Below, piece by piece: positions 25,362-33,700 of a stretch of 54,541 nt of DNA (positions are counted from its first letter, which is position 1; each line of letters starts with the position of its first letter). The stretch covers positions 1 through 54,541 of the forward strand of contig MVRP01000032.1 of NCBI GenBank assembly GCA_002067405.1. The letters are read 5' to 3'. The stretch comes from Syntrophorhabdaceae bacterium PtaU1.Bin034. GTDB lineage: Bacteria > Desulfobacterota_G > Syntrophorhabdia > Syntrophorhabdales > WCHB1-27. Position numbers and translations under genes: made by a program. The notes under the pieces were generated by a model that saw only the letters and a program-made list of their open reading frames with translations, ran no database searches and was not told the origin of the DNA.

Positions 25362-26906
25362 TTATGCCTGTGCTAATAGGTCCTCGAGCATCTTCATTAG
25401 ATCCTTCTTCGCCACCTTGCCTCTTTCCCCCTTCGGTATTTCACTGACAAAGAAAACCCGTTTGGGAACCTTGAAATCAGGCAACGAATTGCGGCAGTGC
25501 CGGATAATCTCAGATTCGTCAAGAGCATCTTCGTTTTTTTTCACGACAAACGAGACGACTTCCTCTCCGTAGATCTTGTCCGGAGCGCCAAGTGTTACCG
25601 CTTCTGCAACGTTAGGGTGTTCGAGCAATCTTGAAGTAATTTCCAATGGAGAAATGTTTATGCCGCCACGGATGATAAGGTCCTTCTTTCGCCCCGTAAT
25701 GTAGACGTAGCCGTCTTTGTCCATGTGGCCCAAATCGCCTGTTCTGAATCCTTCTGCAGGAAACTCGTCGATAGTTCCATCGCCACGCAAATAGCACTTT
25801 CCCATCGCCCTGCCTCTGACCACCATCTCTCCGGTTTCGCCTGGGCCACACCGGTCGCCCGTGTCCTTCACGAAGAAGACCTCTTTGTGTTTCAACACGG
25901 GGCCCACGGACCCGATCTTCCGGTTCCCCGGAGGATTACCGACCATCCAGCCTGCTTCGCTCATGCCCATCATCTGATTGATAGGGATGCCGTACATCTC
26001 CTCGAACTTCAGGTGTGTCTCTACGGGTAATGGGGCGGAACTCGATGTCATGAACCGGAGCGAAGGGACATCGCTTTTCTTCAGTTCGACCGGCTGATTC
26101 ACCAGCATGCTGAACACCGCCGGCACTCCTGACGATACCGTGATGTTGTGGTTTTTCACCCAGTCAGGGAATTTGCTCCGGGAGAACTTGCGTGCGAAGA
26201 ACAGAGTGTTGCCTCTCATCATACTGGTAAGGATGGTCAAGAGCTGCGATGAGAGCCAATTGTAAGCCCGGTATTCTAGAACGCGGTCGTTTTGAGTGAT
26301 TCCCGTCCGTTCGGAGATCTCGTCGACCATGCAAAAAAGCCCGTCACGAGGTATCAGGATCCCTTTCGGAAGCTCTGTTGTCCCGGATGTATAAACTATT
26401 ATGCCCATATCGTTTCCATCGCCGAGATGGTCGTCAAAAGTCACCGGTTGGTCTTTTACAAGAGCAAAAAACTCACTGTCGGTTGAGTTCCTGCTGTAGA
26501 AATCCGTAAAGGAGATCCATTCGCTCTCGAGCCTCTTGCTTTTGTCCAGATTCATGTCTTTTTCAAACAGGACAATCGAGGGCTGGGCCAGGTTCACAAT
26601 ACGGTAGAGGTTCTCAAGACTTTCCTCTGAAAATACAGGGTTGAGGATGGCGCCATACTTCAACGTCCCGAAATAGATGATCATTGTCTCTATCGAGTTC
26701 TTGCCGATAATCGTTACCTTGTCGTCCTTTGTCAGATTCTTCTGTTTGAGGAAATTCGCTACCCTGTTGCACCATTCATTCATCTCGCGGAAACTGATAC
26801 GGCTTCCGTCATCCAACGCTTCGATAAATACCTTGTCACCCAACGTTCTTGCGTTGTCCTCGATCATGTCATGCCAGCTTTTGTATTTGGTTGTCTTGCT
26901 GTCCAT
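25362..26906 (-). CDS. Acyl-CoA synthetase (class I adenylate-forming), probable aromatic acid:CoA ligase
   Basis: A 514-residue ANL-family enzyme. The P-loop is YTSGTTELPKG near 168-178; the A5 region reads MMGMSEAGW; TGDLGHMDKDGYVYITGRKKDLIIRGG (written in pieces: TGDLGHMD, GRKKDLIIRGG) covers A7-A8. The C-terminal Lys for adenylation is in GERGKVAKKDL. It activates a carboxylic acid to its AMP ester and then to the CoA thioester. The aromatic substrate is inferred from the UbiD, UbiX and AAHS neighbours; isophthalate- or phthalate-type acids fit a CoA-ligase-then-decarboxylase order known in Syntrophorhabdus. It lies 84 nt after the UbiD gene, with a long hairpin in the gap, and has a GGAGG site. 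Confidence 0.88.
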   Translation of the reverse strand: MDSKTTKYKSWHDMIEDNARTLGDKVFIEALDDGSRISFREMNEWCNRVANFLKQKNLTKDDKVTIIGKNSIETMIIYFGTLKYGAILNPVFSEESLENLYRIVNLAQPSIVLFEKDMNLDKSKRLESEWISFTDFYSRNSTDSEFFALVKDQPVTFDDHLGDGNDMGIIVYTSGTTELPKGILIPRDGLFCMVDEISERTGITQNDRVLEYRAYNWLSSQLLTILTSMMRGNTLFFARKFSRSKFPDWVKNHNITVSSGVPAVFSMLVNQPVELKKSDVPSLRFMTSSSAPLPVETHLKFEEMYGIPINQMMGMSEAGWMVGNPPGNRKIGSVGPVLKHKEVFFVKDTGDRCGPGETGEMVVRGRAMGKCYLRGDGTIDEFPAEGFRTGDLGHMDKDGYVYITGRKKDLIIRGGINISPLEITSRLLEHPNVAEAVTLGAPDKIYGEEVVSFVVKKNEDALDESEIIRHCRNSLPDFKVPKRVFFVSEIPKGERGKVAKKDLMKMLEDLLAQA

Positions 26907-26936
26907 ACACGCCTCCTAAGGCTACCGAAACTTGTC

Positions 26937-26976
26937 CACGGCTATCGCCCGGTCTAGCGACCGAACGATAGCCGTG
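26937..26976 (-). promoter_or_regulatory. Long intercistronic hairpin between UbiD and CoA-ligase genes
   Basis: An 11-bp perfect outer stem (26937-26947 CACGGCTATCG with 26966-26976) encloses a second 5-bp stem CGGTC/GACCG with a TAGC loop. It lies 14 nt past the UbiD stop. There is no U-run, so it more likely stabilises the upstream mRNA or sets the UbiD:ligase ratio than ends transcription. Confidence 0.7.
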
Positions 26977-26990
26977 TGCCATGTGTTTGG

Positions 26991-28523
26991 TTAGAATCCC
27001 GTCCGCGAGAAGAGCTTTGCAAATTCAGACTGTGATGCTTTTCCGTTCTTGATCTGCTCCTCCGTGAACCATTTGGTGAGGTCAAGACCTTCTACGGGGT
27101 AGTGTGCTTTGTCGAATGCCGCGACGTACTGGAAGGGCACGGTGGCATCGAGCGCAATTGCGCCCGAGAAGCGGATGTTTGTCTGGGTCCAGTCTTTCTC
27201 GCCCGCAGAGCTTCTCTCCGCCGGCTGGAAAGTTTGTCCGGCGCCACCGGGTGCAACGATCATCACATCGTTCTGCGCGTCAACGCGGGTAGCGATCGCC
27301 CACATGACGTCGTCCATACTGTAGATGTCGATGTCAGGATCTACTGCAATCGCCAGGCGCGCACCTATCGAGCAGGAAAGGGCCGTGGAGAGGATGTTTT
27401 TAACGAAGCCTTCGTCCCGCTGCCTGCGTTTCTTCACCTGAAAAATGACTCCTCCCCAGTCGGGAATTGCCATGGGGATATTTGTGTCAACCGTCAGGCC
27501 CGGGCATACCCGTTCGGCCAGCTCAAAGAAGGACGCTGTCCGCACCATGGTATCGATGTTGTGGTCATCGTAGCTGTGGACGCAGAGGGGGTAGTAAATG
27601 GGTTTTTCTTCCCGGTGAGTAACTGCGGTAACGACGAATTTATACGTCCTGTAGGCTTTTCCCATGTAGCCCGACCATTCCGGATGGAACGGATAGACTC
27701 CCTGCTTGTTGTCTTTCTCAGCCAATTCGCTCTCCCAGAGCTTGTTGGTCGTATCGAGATATCCTTCGATCACGTATTCGGCCTGGGCAATCGAATACGC
27801 GTCGATCGTTTTTGCCTTCACAATATCGACCGGAAAGCCCTGAACAGCACCGGCGATACCGAGCTCATCGCAGCCCTTTGGAAGAATCGTATAGACAAAC
27901 CCTGCTCCTGCCATGAGTGTACATGCGCCGGGGACACCCATGTTAATGGTCATAGGGATCGGCTCTTTTCTGTAGAAAGCGGACGCGATCATATCGGTAT
28001 GAGACCCGGGGGAGATCTGAAACGTAGAGTAATCGGGCCATCTGAAATGCATGCGGTTGTAACTGATGTGTGTGCCACCCCAGAAGTACTTTCCCGTGAC
28101 GAGAGTATTGCCGCCGCCGAGTGTCCTACCCGGGTCTGAATGCGTGTGTTTGATCATGGGCACTATTTTGCGTACGTCGATATTCTTGTCAATCACCACT
28201 TCCTGGCAAGGCCCCTCGTCGACAACGCGGGGTGGCAATGGGTGTCTTATTCCATTCAGGACCTTGAATTTAAGTGTCCTTTCGTTCTCGGACCCAAAAA
28301 GATCGGCAACAAGGTTGCCGTCCCCGAACAGGTTGGTGAAAAGCCGGGCATTATCATGCTCCTTCACGTTATTGAAGAGCAGCGGCAATCCGCCATCAAA
28401 TAGCTTCTGAATTCCCGTCAATTCATACTCGGGATGAATCGGTGTGTTTGTTTCCAGAAGCTTGCCCTGGTTTCTGAGATAGTCGATGGTTTCTCTCAGG
28501 CTTGTTAGATATTCTTTTGACAT
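26991..28523 (-). CDS. UbiD-family prenyl-FMN-dependent decarboxylase
   Basis: A 510-residue UbiD-family enzyme that removes (or adds) a carboxyl group on aromatic or unsaturated acids using prenyl-FMN and Mn/K. Recognisable: N-terminal LRETIDYLRNQGKLLET, the cofactor/metal region ISPGSHTDMIAS and PIPMTINMGVPGACTLMAGAG, the AEYVIEGYLD segment with conserved acidic residues, and the tail PFQYVAAFDKAHYP. The usual EGPFGEW(T)GYY stretch is changed to YPFHPEWSGYMG with an insertion before it, so it belongs to a divergent branch. The substrate is unknown; the adjacent CoA ligase makes an aroyl-CoA or a free aromatic acid plausible. It starts 26 nt after the GntR stop with AGGGGGT upstream. Confidence 0.9.
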   Translation of the reverse strand: MSKEYLTSLRETIDYLRNQGKLLETNTPIHPEYELTGIQKLFDGGLPLLFNNVKEHDNARLFTNLFGDGNLVADLFGSENERTLKFKVLNGIRHPLPPRVVDEGPCQEVVIDKNIDVRKIVPMIKHTHSDPGRTLGGGNTLVTGKYFWGGTHISYNRMHFRWPDYSTFQISPGSHTDMIASAFYRKEPIPMTINMGVPGACTLMAGAGFVYTILPKGCDELGIAGAVQGFPVDIVKAKTIDAYSIAQAEYVIEGYLDTTNKLWESELAEKDNKQGVYPFHPEWSGYMGKAYRTYKFVVTAVTHREEKPIYYPLCVHSYDDHNIDTMVRTASFFELAERVCPGLTVDTNIPMAIPDWGGVIFQVKKRRQRDEGFVKNILSTALSCSIGARLAIAVDPDIDIYSMDDVMWAIATRVDAQNDVMIVAPGGAGQTFQPAERSSAGEKDWTQTNIRFSGAIALDATVPFQYVAAFDKAHYPVEGLDLTKWFTEEQIKNGKASQSEFAKLFSRTGF

Positions 28524-28549
28524 ACAAAAACCCCCTTTAGTTATGATTT

Positions 28550-29263
28550 TTAGGCACGAAGCCTTTTTGTGACATCCGTTATATGTTCACGCATAGCCTG
28601 AAAAGCCCCATCTGGGTCTCGATTTTTGATGAATTCGGTAATTTGTTGGTGGAATTTTAGAACGGCAGTGTGGTCATCCATCGAAAACGCCCTTGTTCTA
28701 AACTCTTCCTGGAAAACTGACGCCAGGGAATCGACCACTAGTTGAATCATCCTGTTACCTGCGGCTCGCGCAACTATCTGGTGAAAGTCGATCGTCACAA
28801 TAATGGGGACTTTGCCGGATTTTATTGCCTTTTCTCGCAGTCCATTCTGGTCGTCGAGTGCCTTGATGTCTTCATCTGTTCTGTTCAGTGCGGCAAGCCT
28901 CGCGATATCAGGCTCCAAAATCACACGCATCTCCGACAGTTCCTCGAAGCTAACGCCCGCAACCCGGATTACGTCCGCCATAACGTGCGATAACGCCCGC
29001 AGCCCCATTCTCGTCACATAGGCTCCCCCGTATGCTCCTCTCTTTATCACTATCAGGCCCATCTCCTCGAGCGTCCTGAGGGCCTCGCGTAGTGAGCTGC
29101 GGCTCACCGCAAAAATTTCAAGGAGTTCTTTCTCGGGTGGGAGTTTATCGCCGGGTTTGTATGTCCCGTCCACGATCCTGTTTTTAATCTGAGAGACGAT
29201 ATTTCCGGAGACCTTTGAATTCCGTATCCTATTAAATTTTGATTTATCGTTGTCGTTATGCAT
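28550..29263 (-). CDS. GntR/FadR-family transcriptional regulator, operon head
   Basis: A 237-residue regulator. The N-terminal winged helix (GDKLPPEKELLEIFAVSRSS then LREALRTLEEMGL) is followed by an FCD ligand domain (from about 90) whose Asp/His residues (FHQIVARAA, MDDHTAVLKFH, REHI) usually hold a metal near the carboxylate effector. It is the first gene before the UbiD decarboxylase (26 nt gap), so it probably controls this operon in response to the aromatic acid or its CoA ester. No ribosome-binding site precedes the ATG, and the -10 box ends 9 nt before it, suggesting a leaderless mRNA. A paralogue with an identical recognition helix lies at 29614-30315. Confidence 0.9.
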   Translation of the reverse strand: MHNDNDKSKFNRIRNSKVSGNIVSQIKNRIVDGTYKPGDKLPPEKELLEIFAVSRSSLREALRTLEEMGLIVIKRGAYGGAYVTRMGLRALSHVMADVIRVAGVSFEELSEMRVILEPDIARLAALNRTDEDIKALDDQNGLREKAIKSGKVPIIVTIDFHQIVARAAGNRMIQLVVDSLASVFQEEFRTRAFSMDDHTAVLKFHQQITEFIKNRDPDGAFQAMREHITDVTKRLRA

Positions 29264-29613
29264 AATTATATAATAATAAAATCATATGCAATTAGTGTCA
29301 ACAAAAAATTTCACTAATTTTTGAAGACGCGCAAAGTTTGTATACAGCCAGAGAGACGGGATGCAGAGGGGCGAAACGATGTTTCACCGCGTGGATCAAA
29401 TACTTGAGGTAATACCAACCAGCCTTTGTCTGGGCAAGTAAGTCATTAAAATGGGGGATCCAAGGACCACGGGTTTGCAAATAAAAACAGGCAGGGCAGT
29501 ACGTTTGTGACTCTTGTGAATGTAGAGGCAGGACGGCAATGATCTGATATCTAAGTATAAGTTATTGAAATAAAAGGGTAATATTGACAAAAAGGCAGAA
29601 GTTGTATTCTGGG
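29264..29613. other. Intergenic region between the two GntR regulators
   Basis: No gene is seen. The AT-rich left end holds the operon promoter. TTATTATATAAT (read on the minus strand at 29265-29276) resembles TTATTATATGAT at 30342-30353 upstream of the paralogue and may be a shared operator. The rest shows nothing I can name. Confidence 0.45.
29273..29301 (-). promoter_or_regulatory. Promoter of the aromatic-acid (UbiD) operon
   Basis: Minus-strand TTGACA (29296-29301), 17-nt spacer, TATTAT (29273-29278). Only 9 nt separate the -10 box from the start codon at 29263. Near-consensus boxes; a regulator bound over the AT-rich -10 region would block it. Confidence 0.65.
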
Positions 29614-30315
29614 CTAAGCTTTAAGTCTTTTTGTCACATCGGCAATATGCGCTTCCATTAATGCAGCAGCTTTTTCTTCGTCCCTGTTCTTGACCGCGTG
29701 GAAGATCATTTTGTGAAAACGCAGGATAGCCCGGTGGTCGTCAAGGGATAGGGCTATGCTCTTGAATTCTTCGTGAAAAATCGAGGCAATGGAGTCCATT
29801 ACAAGACGAGCCATGTTGTTTTTACAGGCTAGGGCGATTGCCTGATGAAAACTGATATCCACTACAATAGGGATTTTCCCATCCTCGATCGCTTTTTCTC
29901 GAACAAAGTTCTGTTTTTCCAGTTCTTTCACGTCCTCGGAAGTCCTGTTTCTTGCTGCCAGCTTAGCAGTGTAAGGTTCAACGATCAGTCGCATTTCAGA
30001 CAGCTCGTCGAAAGTGATATCGGCCATGCGAATGATATCGACAAGCGCATTGCTAAAAGATGATATTTCTCTTTGCCTGACATAGGCTCCGCCGAGGGCT
30101 CCTCTCTTTATCACTATCAGGCCCATCTCCTCGAGCGTTCTGAGGGCCTCCCTTAGTGAGCTGCGGCTCACCGCAAAAATTTCAAGGAGTTCTTTCTCGG
30201 AGGGAAGGCGGTCGCCGGGTTTGTAGCGCCCTTCGATGATGCTCTTCTTTATTTGAACGATGATGGTCTCAGACAGTTTCGGGCTCTTAATCCTCTCAAA
30301 AGTATCGCTCGGCAT
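29614..30315 (-). CDS. GntR/FadR-family transcriptional regulator, paralogue
   Basis: A 233-residue FadR-type regulator with the same layout as its neighbour: winged helix with EKELLEIFAVSRSSLREALR (continuing TLEEMGLIVIKRGA), then an FCD domain with SFHQAIALAC, LDDHRAILRFH and MEAHI. The 34-residue DNA-reading stretch is identical to that of the regulator at 28550-29263, so both should bind the same DNA site, while the effector domains differ clearly. It ends 350 bp upstream of the operon-head regulator and has its own upstream AT-rich region. It may sense a second intermediate of the same pathway. A weak AAGGGA precedes the ATG. Confidence 0.9.
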   Translation of the reverse strand: MPSDTFERIKSPKLSETIIVQIKKSIIEGRYKPGDRLPSEKELLEIFAVSRSSLREALRTLEEMGLIVIKRGALGGAYVRQREISSFSNALVDIIRMADITFDELSEMRLIVEPYTAKLAARNRTSEDVKELEKQNFVREKAIEDGKIPIVVDISFHQAIALACKNNMARLVMDSIASIFHEEFKSIALSLDDHRAILRFHKMIFHAVKNRDEEKAAALMEAHIADVTKRLKA

Positions 30316-30743
30316 AGGTTCCCTTATTTGTGTTTATGGTCTTATTATATGATATTTAAACGGCCGACAAGTCAAGCGAGAAGCGATCACGATAAACAAG
30401 CAGTATCCTAACGTCTTGAAGAAGAACTAAAATCGCTTATCAACCTGATATGAGCGAGATGGTATTCACAATCTATGCTGCAAGTAATCGTGAAAAGAAA
30501 ACGGGGCAGTTTATCAATAATCCAGGAAGACACCACGGCTCAGATCCACCCGGCAAGCCCGGTATGCGTCAAGCGGACGCACGACAAGAAAGTGGCAGAG
30601 TTACGGACGTCTCCTTTCTTAACAGATTGAGAGCCATATGCCGAACGATGGCGAAATTGGCAGGAGCATGATCTTTCCGTATGTCTTTCCCGGAAGGCTA
30701 TATGTGACAATACCGATAGAAATACCTCCTGCCTGTCCTGTGG
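30316..30743. other. Intergenic region with nothing recognised
   Basis: Apart from the AT-rich upstream region of the regulator (TTATTATATGAT at 30342-30353), I see no gene, RNA or repeat. A 73-codon plus-strand frame (30450-30671) lacks protein-like features. Confidence 0.4.
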
Positions 30744-32384
30744 CTACCAGACAATGCCGTTCGATGTCACTTTCGCAATAAACGCTCCGTCCGAGTCGGT
30801 GTTCGGGACACCGTCGAGACTGCCGGCCGTGTATCCCACGATATAGCTGTTCTGATAGATGTCGAGGGCAAGAGCGCTTGCCCCGTCAGAAGCGGCAGTC
30901 CCTAGAAGCCTCGTCCATTGCTCCACACCTGACGGATCGTATTTGACGATGAAAATATCATCTTTTCCCGCGTTACCAGTCCCGCTACATGAAATGGCAC
31001 CTCCGACATCTCCCCATGTATAACCTGCAATGTAGCTGTTGCCGTTAAGGTCAAGCGCGATGCCCTTCCCCGAATCATCCTTATTGCTGCCGATAAGTCT
31101 AACCCATTGTTTTGTGCCTTGCTGAGTATAGGCCGCGACAAAAATATCCTTGCCCCCCGCGTTCGTCTGGCCGTCGAGGTTGTTACCGGTATATCCTGTG
31201 ATGCCTATACCTCCCGGAACGAGCGAGATGGCGTTCCCCGCGTCATCAGTCGCCGTGCCCAGTAACTGTACCCATTGTTTTGTGCCTTGCTGAGTATAGG
31301 CCGCGACAAAAATATCCTTGCCCCCCGCGTTCGTCTGGCCGTCGAGGTTGCCTGCTGTCCAGCCGGTGATATAGAGCCCCGTGTCATCGACGGCAATGCC
31401 GTTGGCTACGTCCTCGACCGCCGTACCCAGGAGAGATACCCATTGCCTGGTCCCGGATGTATCGAATTTTCCTACAAGGATATCATCTTTCCCCGCATTC
31501 GCCTGGCCGTCCAGATTACCGTCCGTATAACCCGTTACGTAGATGTACCCGGAAGAATCGACGGCTATGCCATTTGCCCATTCGTTGCCGGGCGTACCGA
31601 AGACTTGCACCCATTGCTTCGTTCCCGCCCCGTCATATTTGGCGATGAATATATCATCTTTCCCCGCATTCGCCTGGCCGTCCAGATTACCGTCCGTATA
31701 ACCCGTTACGTAGATGTACCCGGAAGAATCGACGGCAACCGACGTGGCCTCTTCATCGACTGAAGTGCCGAGAAGCTTCGTCCACTGCTTCATGCCCGAC
31801 GGATCATACTTGGTGATGAAGATGTCCTTGCCCCCTGCGTTCGTCTGGCCGTCGAGGTTGCCTGCTGTCCAGCCGACAACATAGAAGTTGCCGGCAGTAT
31901 CGAGGGCTATTCCGCTGGCATAGTCTTTCGAGGACGAACAGAGCACCTTGGTCCATATGGCCGTTGTCGCGGTTACAGGGACGGACTTACCCGACTCACC
32001 TGAGGCATTGAATGCCGATAGCTCATAAGTATATGCAGTACCGAGTATGAGGCTTGTGTCGAAATAATAGAGGGAATCTGTAACCGATGCGACCAGAGAA
32101 CCATCCCTGTAGATGTGATATTTCGTTGCATCTGCAGATTGAAGCCAGACAAGCTGAGCCAGGCTCCTGCCCATCAGTATTGAAGGCGGGGAGGGCGTGT
32201 TGGGCAGCGAACCGGTCCCACCATCTCCGGGCAGGCCTTCTTCTCCGCCTTCGGAAGAGCTGCTCGGAGAACCGTTCCCGCCTGAGCCTCCACTCCCCGA
32301 GCTACCTCCGGAACTTTTTCCGCAGCTCACGGCTGCGACGCATACCAAGAAGATGCAAAACAGCGCAAGAACTTTTTGAACCAT
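30744..32384 (-). CDS. Lipoprotein with fibronectin-III-like domain and beta-propeller (SBBP-type) repeats
   Basis: A 546-residue surface or periplasmic lipoprotein. The signal peptide ends in AAVSC (lipid-modified Cys near 21), followed by a Ser/Gly-rich low-complexity linker and a domain resembling fibronectin III (SATKYHIYRDGSLVASV, with YTYELSAFNASGESGKS). The rest is at least six repeats of about 56-57 residues built on the pattern DxxGNxYVxGYTxGNLDGQ, NAGGKDIFxxKYDxxG and KQWxxLLGT. These repeats form blades of a seven-bladed-type propeller. The Asp/Gly/Asn-rich loops could bind calcium. Binding partner unknown. The ATG at 32384 is preceded by AGGGGT; the in-frame start at 32420 is less likely. 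Several repeats are identical at DNA level. Confidence 0.88.
   Translation of the reverse strand: MVQKVLALFCIFLVCVAAVSCGKSSGGSSGSGGSGGNGSPSSSSEGGEEGLPGDGGTGSLPNTPSPPSILMGRSLAQLVWLQSADATKYHIYRDGSLVASVTDSLYYFDTSLILGTAYTYELSAFNASGESGKSVPVTATTAIWTKVLCSSSKDYASGIALDTAGNFYVVGWTAGNLDGQTNAGGKDIFITKYDPSGMKQWTKLLGTSVDEEATSVAVDSSGYIYVTGYTDGNLDGQANAGKDDIFIAKYDGAGTKQWVQVFGTPGNEWANGIAVDSSGYIYVTGYTDGNLDGQANAGKDDILVGKFDTSGTRQWVSLLGTAVEDVANGIAVDDTGLYITGWTAGNLDGQTNAGGKDIFVAAYTQQGTKQWVQLLGTATDDAGNAISLVPGGIGITGYTGNNLDGQTNAGGKDIFVAAYTQQGTKQWVRLIGSNKDDSGKGIALDLNGNSYIAGYTWGDVGGAISCSGTGNAGKDDIFIVKYDPSGVEQWTRLLGTAASDGASALALDIYQNSYIVGYTAGSLDGVPNTDSDGAFIAKVTSNGIVW
31102..31350 (-). repeat. Identical 81-bp repeat copies within the propeller gene
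   Basis: 31102-31182 and 31270-31350 are identical, offset 168 bp (56 codons, one propeller blade). Confidence 0.9.
31480..31736 (-). repeat. Identical 86-bp repeat copies within the propeller gene
   Basis: 31480-31565 and 31651-31736 are identical, offset 171 bp (57 codons, one blade). It shows recent blade duplication or gene conversion. Confidence 0.9.
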
Positions 32385-32842
32385 AGCGGCACCCCTCTGG
32401 AAGTATTTCCGACAGTGCAACTTCTACCCCGTCGTTCTTTTCCTGCCAATCGTGTTCTGGAGATGAATCGGATAGTTGATCTATGTGTTGAAAATGTTTA
32501 CAGCGTACTCAGATTATAAAGGATACACGCGCCAGGTCAAGACAGAGACACCTTCTCTTAAGTTGTCCAACATAAGTTTGAAGACGGTACAGCTCTCGAT
32601 TCATTCCTGATTTCTCCCTATCTCAACGGCCATCAGAGCAACGATAATGGTGATATTGCCGGATACAACGGAAGGGGAATGAATCGGAAAGGTTTCCCTT
32701 ACCGCAACGTACCTGTGCGGAGCTTGTGCCCCAGCGGTAAAACCGCCGCGGTAATGGAAATTAGTAACAGTGGGGTGTGGCAGACAGGGGGGGGTGGTAA
32801 CGGTCGGCCACCTTGGTTTATTTTGTTTCCCTTCTTTTGCGC
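32385..32842. other. Intergenic region with nothing recognised
   Basis: It lies between the lipoprotein start and the molbindin stop. A G-run (32789-32795) and a short palindromic stretch near 32745 are visible, but no gene or known RNA element. Confidence 0.4.
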
Positions 32843-33052
32843 CTATTCGACGGCGATCATCACATTTGTGGCCTTGATTACCGCATAAACCTCTTTCCCC
32901 TCGGATAAACCGAGGCTTTCGGCCGAGTTCTTGGTGATGACCGAGACGACGGGAAGGCCGCCGGGAAGCTCTATGACGACCTCCGAATTGACTGCTCCGT
33001 GTGTAACACTCTTTACCTTGCCTTTCAAAAGATTGCGCGCGCTGATCTTCAT
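32843..33052 (-). CDS. Molybdenum-pterin-binding (Mop/molbindin) protein
   Basis: A 69-residue single Mop (TOBE-like) domain: MKISARNLLKGKVKSVTHGA, NSEVVIELPGG, then VITKNSAESLGLSEGKEVYA and IKATNVMIAVE. Molbindins assemble into hexamers that store molybdate or tungstate in the cytoplasm. The start is set at the second of two adjacent ATGs because GGAGG lies 5 nt upstream; longer upstream frames are not supported. Molybdenum handling fits the aldehyde oxidoreductase elsewhere in the window. It follows the HesB-like and TauE genes on the same strand. Confidence 0.92.
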   Translation of the reverse strand: MKISARNLLKGKVKSVTHGAVNSEVVIELPGGLPVVSVITKNSAESLGLSEGKEVYAVIKATNVMIAVE

Positions 33053-33189
33053 CATAGCCTCCTGAAGGATCTTTTTAATAACAGGATAATAAAGTCCCAA
33101 ACGTGAAGCCGCAGGGTCTGAAAAAAGACGTGCCGCCAAAAGGCGTCGGCGCCGACAAATCCGACCTTTTACCCTGTGGTCCGCCGTTA

Positions 33190-33528
33190 CTAACCGTGAG
33201 GGTAGCAAGTCTGGCAAAGAGGCGCCTCGCATCCCTCGAAAATGTCCTTGAGAAGGTCCGACTTCAGCGTGTAACCCGAACCCAGGGCAGACTCAACATA
33301 ATCGATTTTCACGGACTTTGCCTTATCAAGGAGCGTCTTTTCGATGACAAATGTCACCCCTTCTTTCTCGAAAACCTGATCATTTTCCTTTTGCTTATCG
33401 AGCCCCAGGACAAGGTAAGGTCCCCTCCACCCGCCTTCCGTCATCAAGATCCTAATGGCCCCCGGCCCTTCCTGTTCTTCCAGGAACTGTTTGATTTTTT
33501 TGATTGCCCCTTCGCTTACTTCAACCAT
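33190..33528 (-). CDS. HesB/IscA-like protein lacking the first conserved cysteine
   Basis: A 112-residue protein with the A-type scaffold fold: SEGAIKKIKQFLEEQ at the N-terminus, an IRILMTEGGWRGPYLVLGLD strand-loop, VTFVIEKTLLDKAKSVKIDY, and GSGYTLKS. In IscA the loop holds the first cluster Cys (GGCSG); here it is Trp. The C-terminus instead has a C-x4-C-x2-C arrangement (GCEAPLCQTCYPHG). It belongs to the HesB-like group seen in anaerobes; role in Fe-S or other metal delivery is unproven. The ATG at 33528 follows GGAGGAGGG. A self-complementary GTCGGCGCCGAC lies 34 nt past the stop. Confidence 0.8.
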   Translation of the reverse strand: MVEVSEGAIKKIKQFLEEQEGPGAIRILMTEGGWRGPYLVLGLDKQKENDQVFEKEGVTFVIEKTLLDKAKSVKIDYVESALGSGYTLKSDLLKDIFEGCEAPLCQTCYPHG

Positions 33529-33700
33529 GAACCCTCCTCCTATTGTCTGTGGATTTAACATTCCCTTTCGCGATCATTGCATGGAGTAAATATATTTCTT
33601 TTCTGCAGGTCGTGCAATGCCGTAAACGGGGTGCCTCGGTCCGAGCCTATACTTTCCGGATAGGTCCGTGCGGCCTGAGATCCTGGATTACCCGCCCTGT

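Noticed and set aside
27102..28139. Plus-strand open frame of 345 codons opposite the UbiD gene
   Set aside because: Antisense shadow; low-complexity Cys/Arg-rich product, no ribosome-binding site.
29298..29590. Short minus-strand ORFs between the two GntR genes
   Set aside because: No ribosome-binding site, no homology-like features, AT-rich intergenic sequence.
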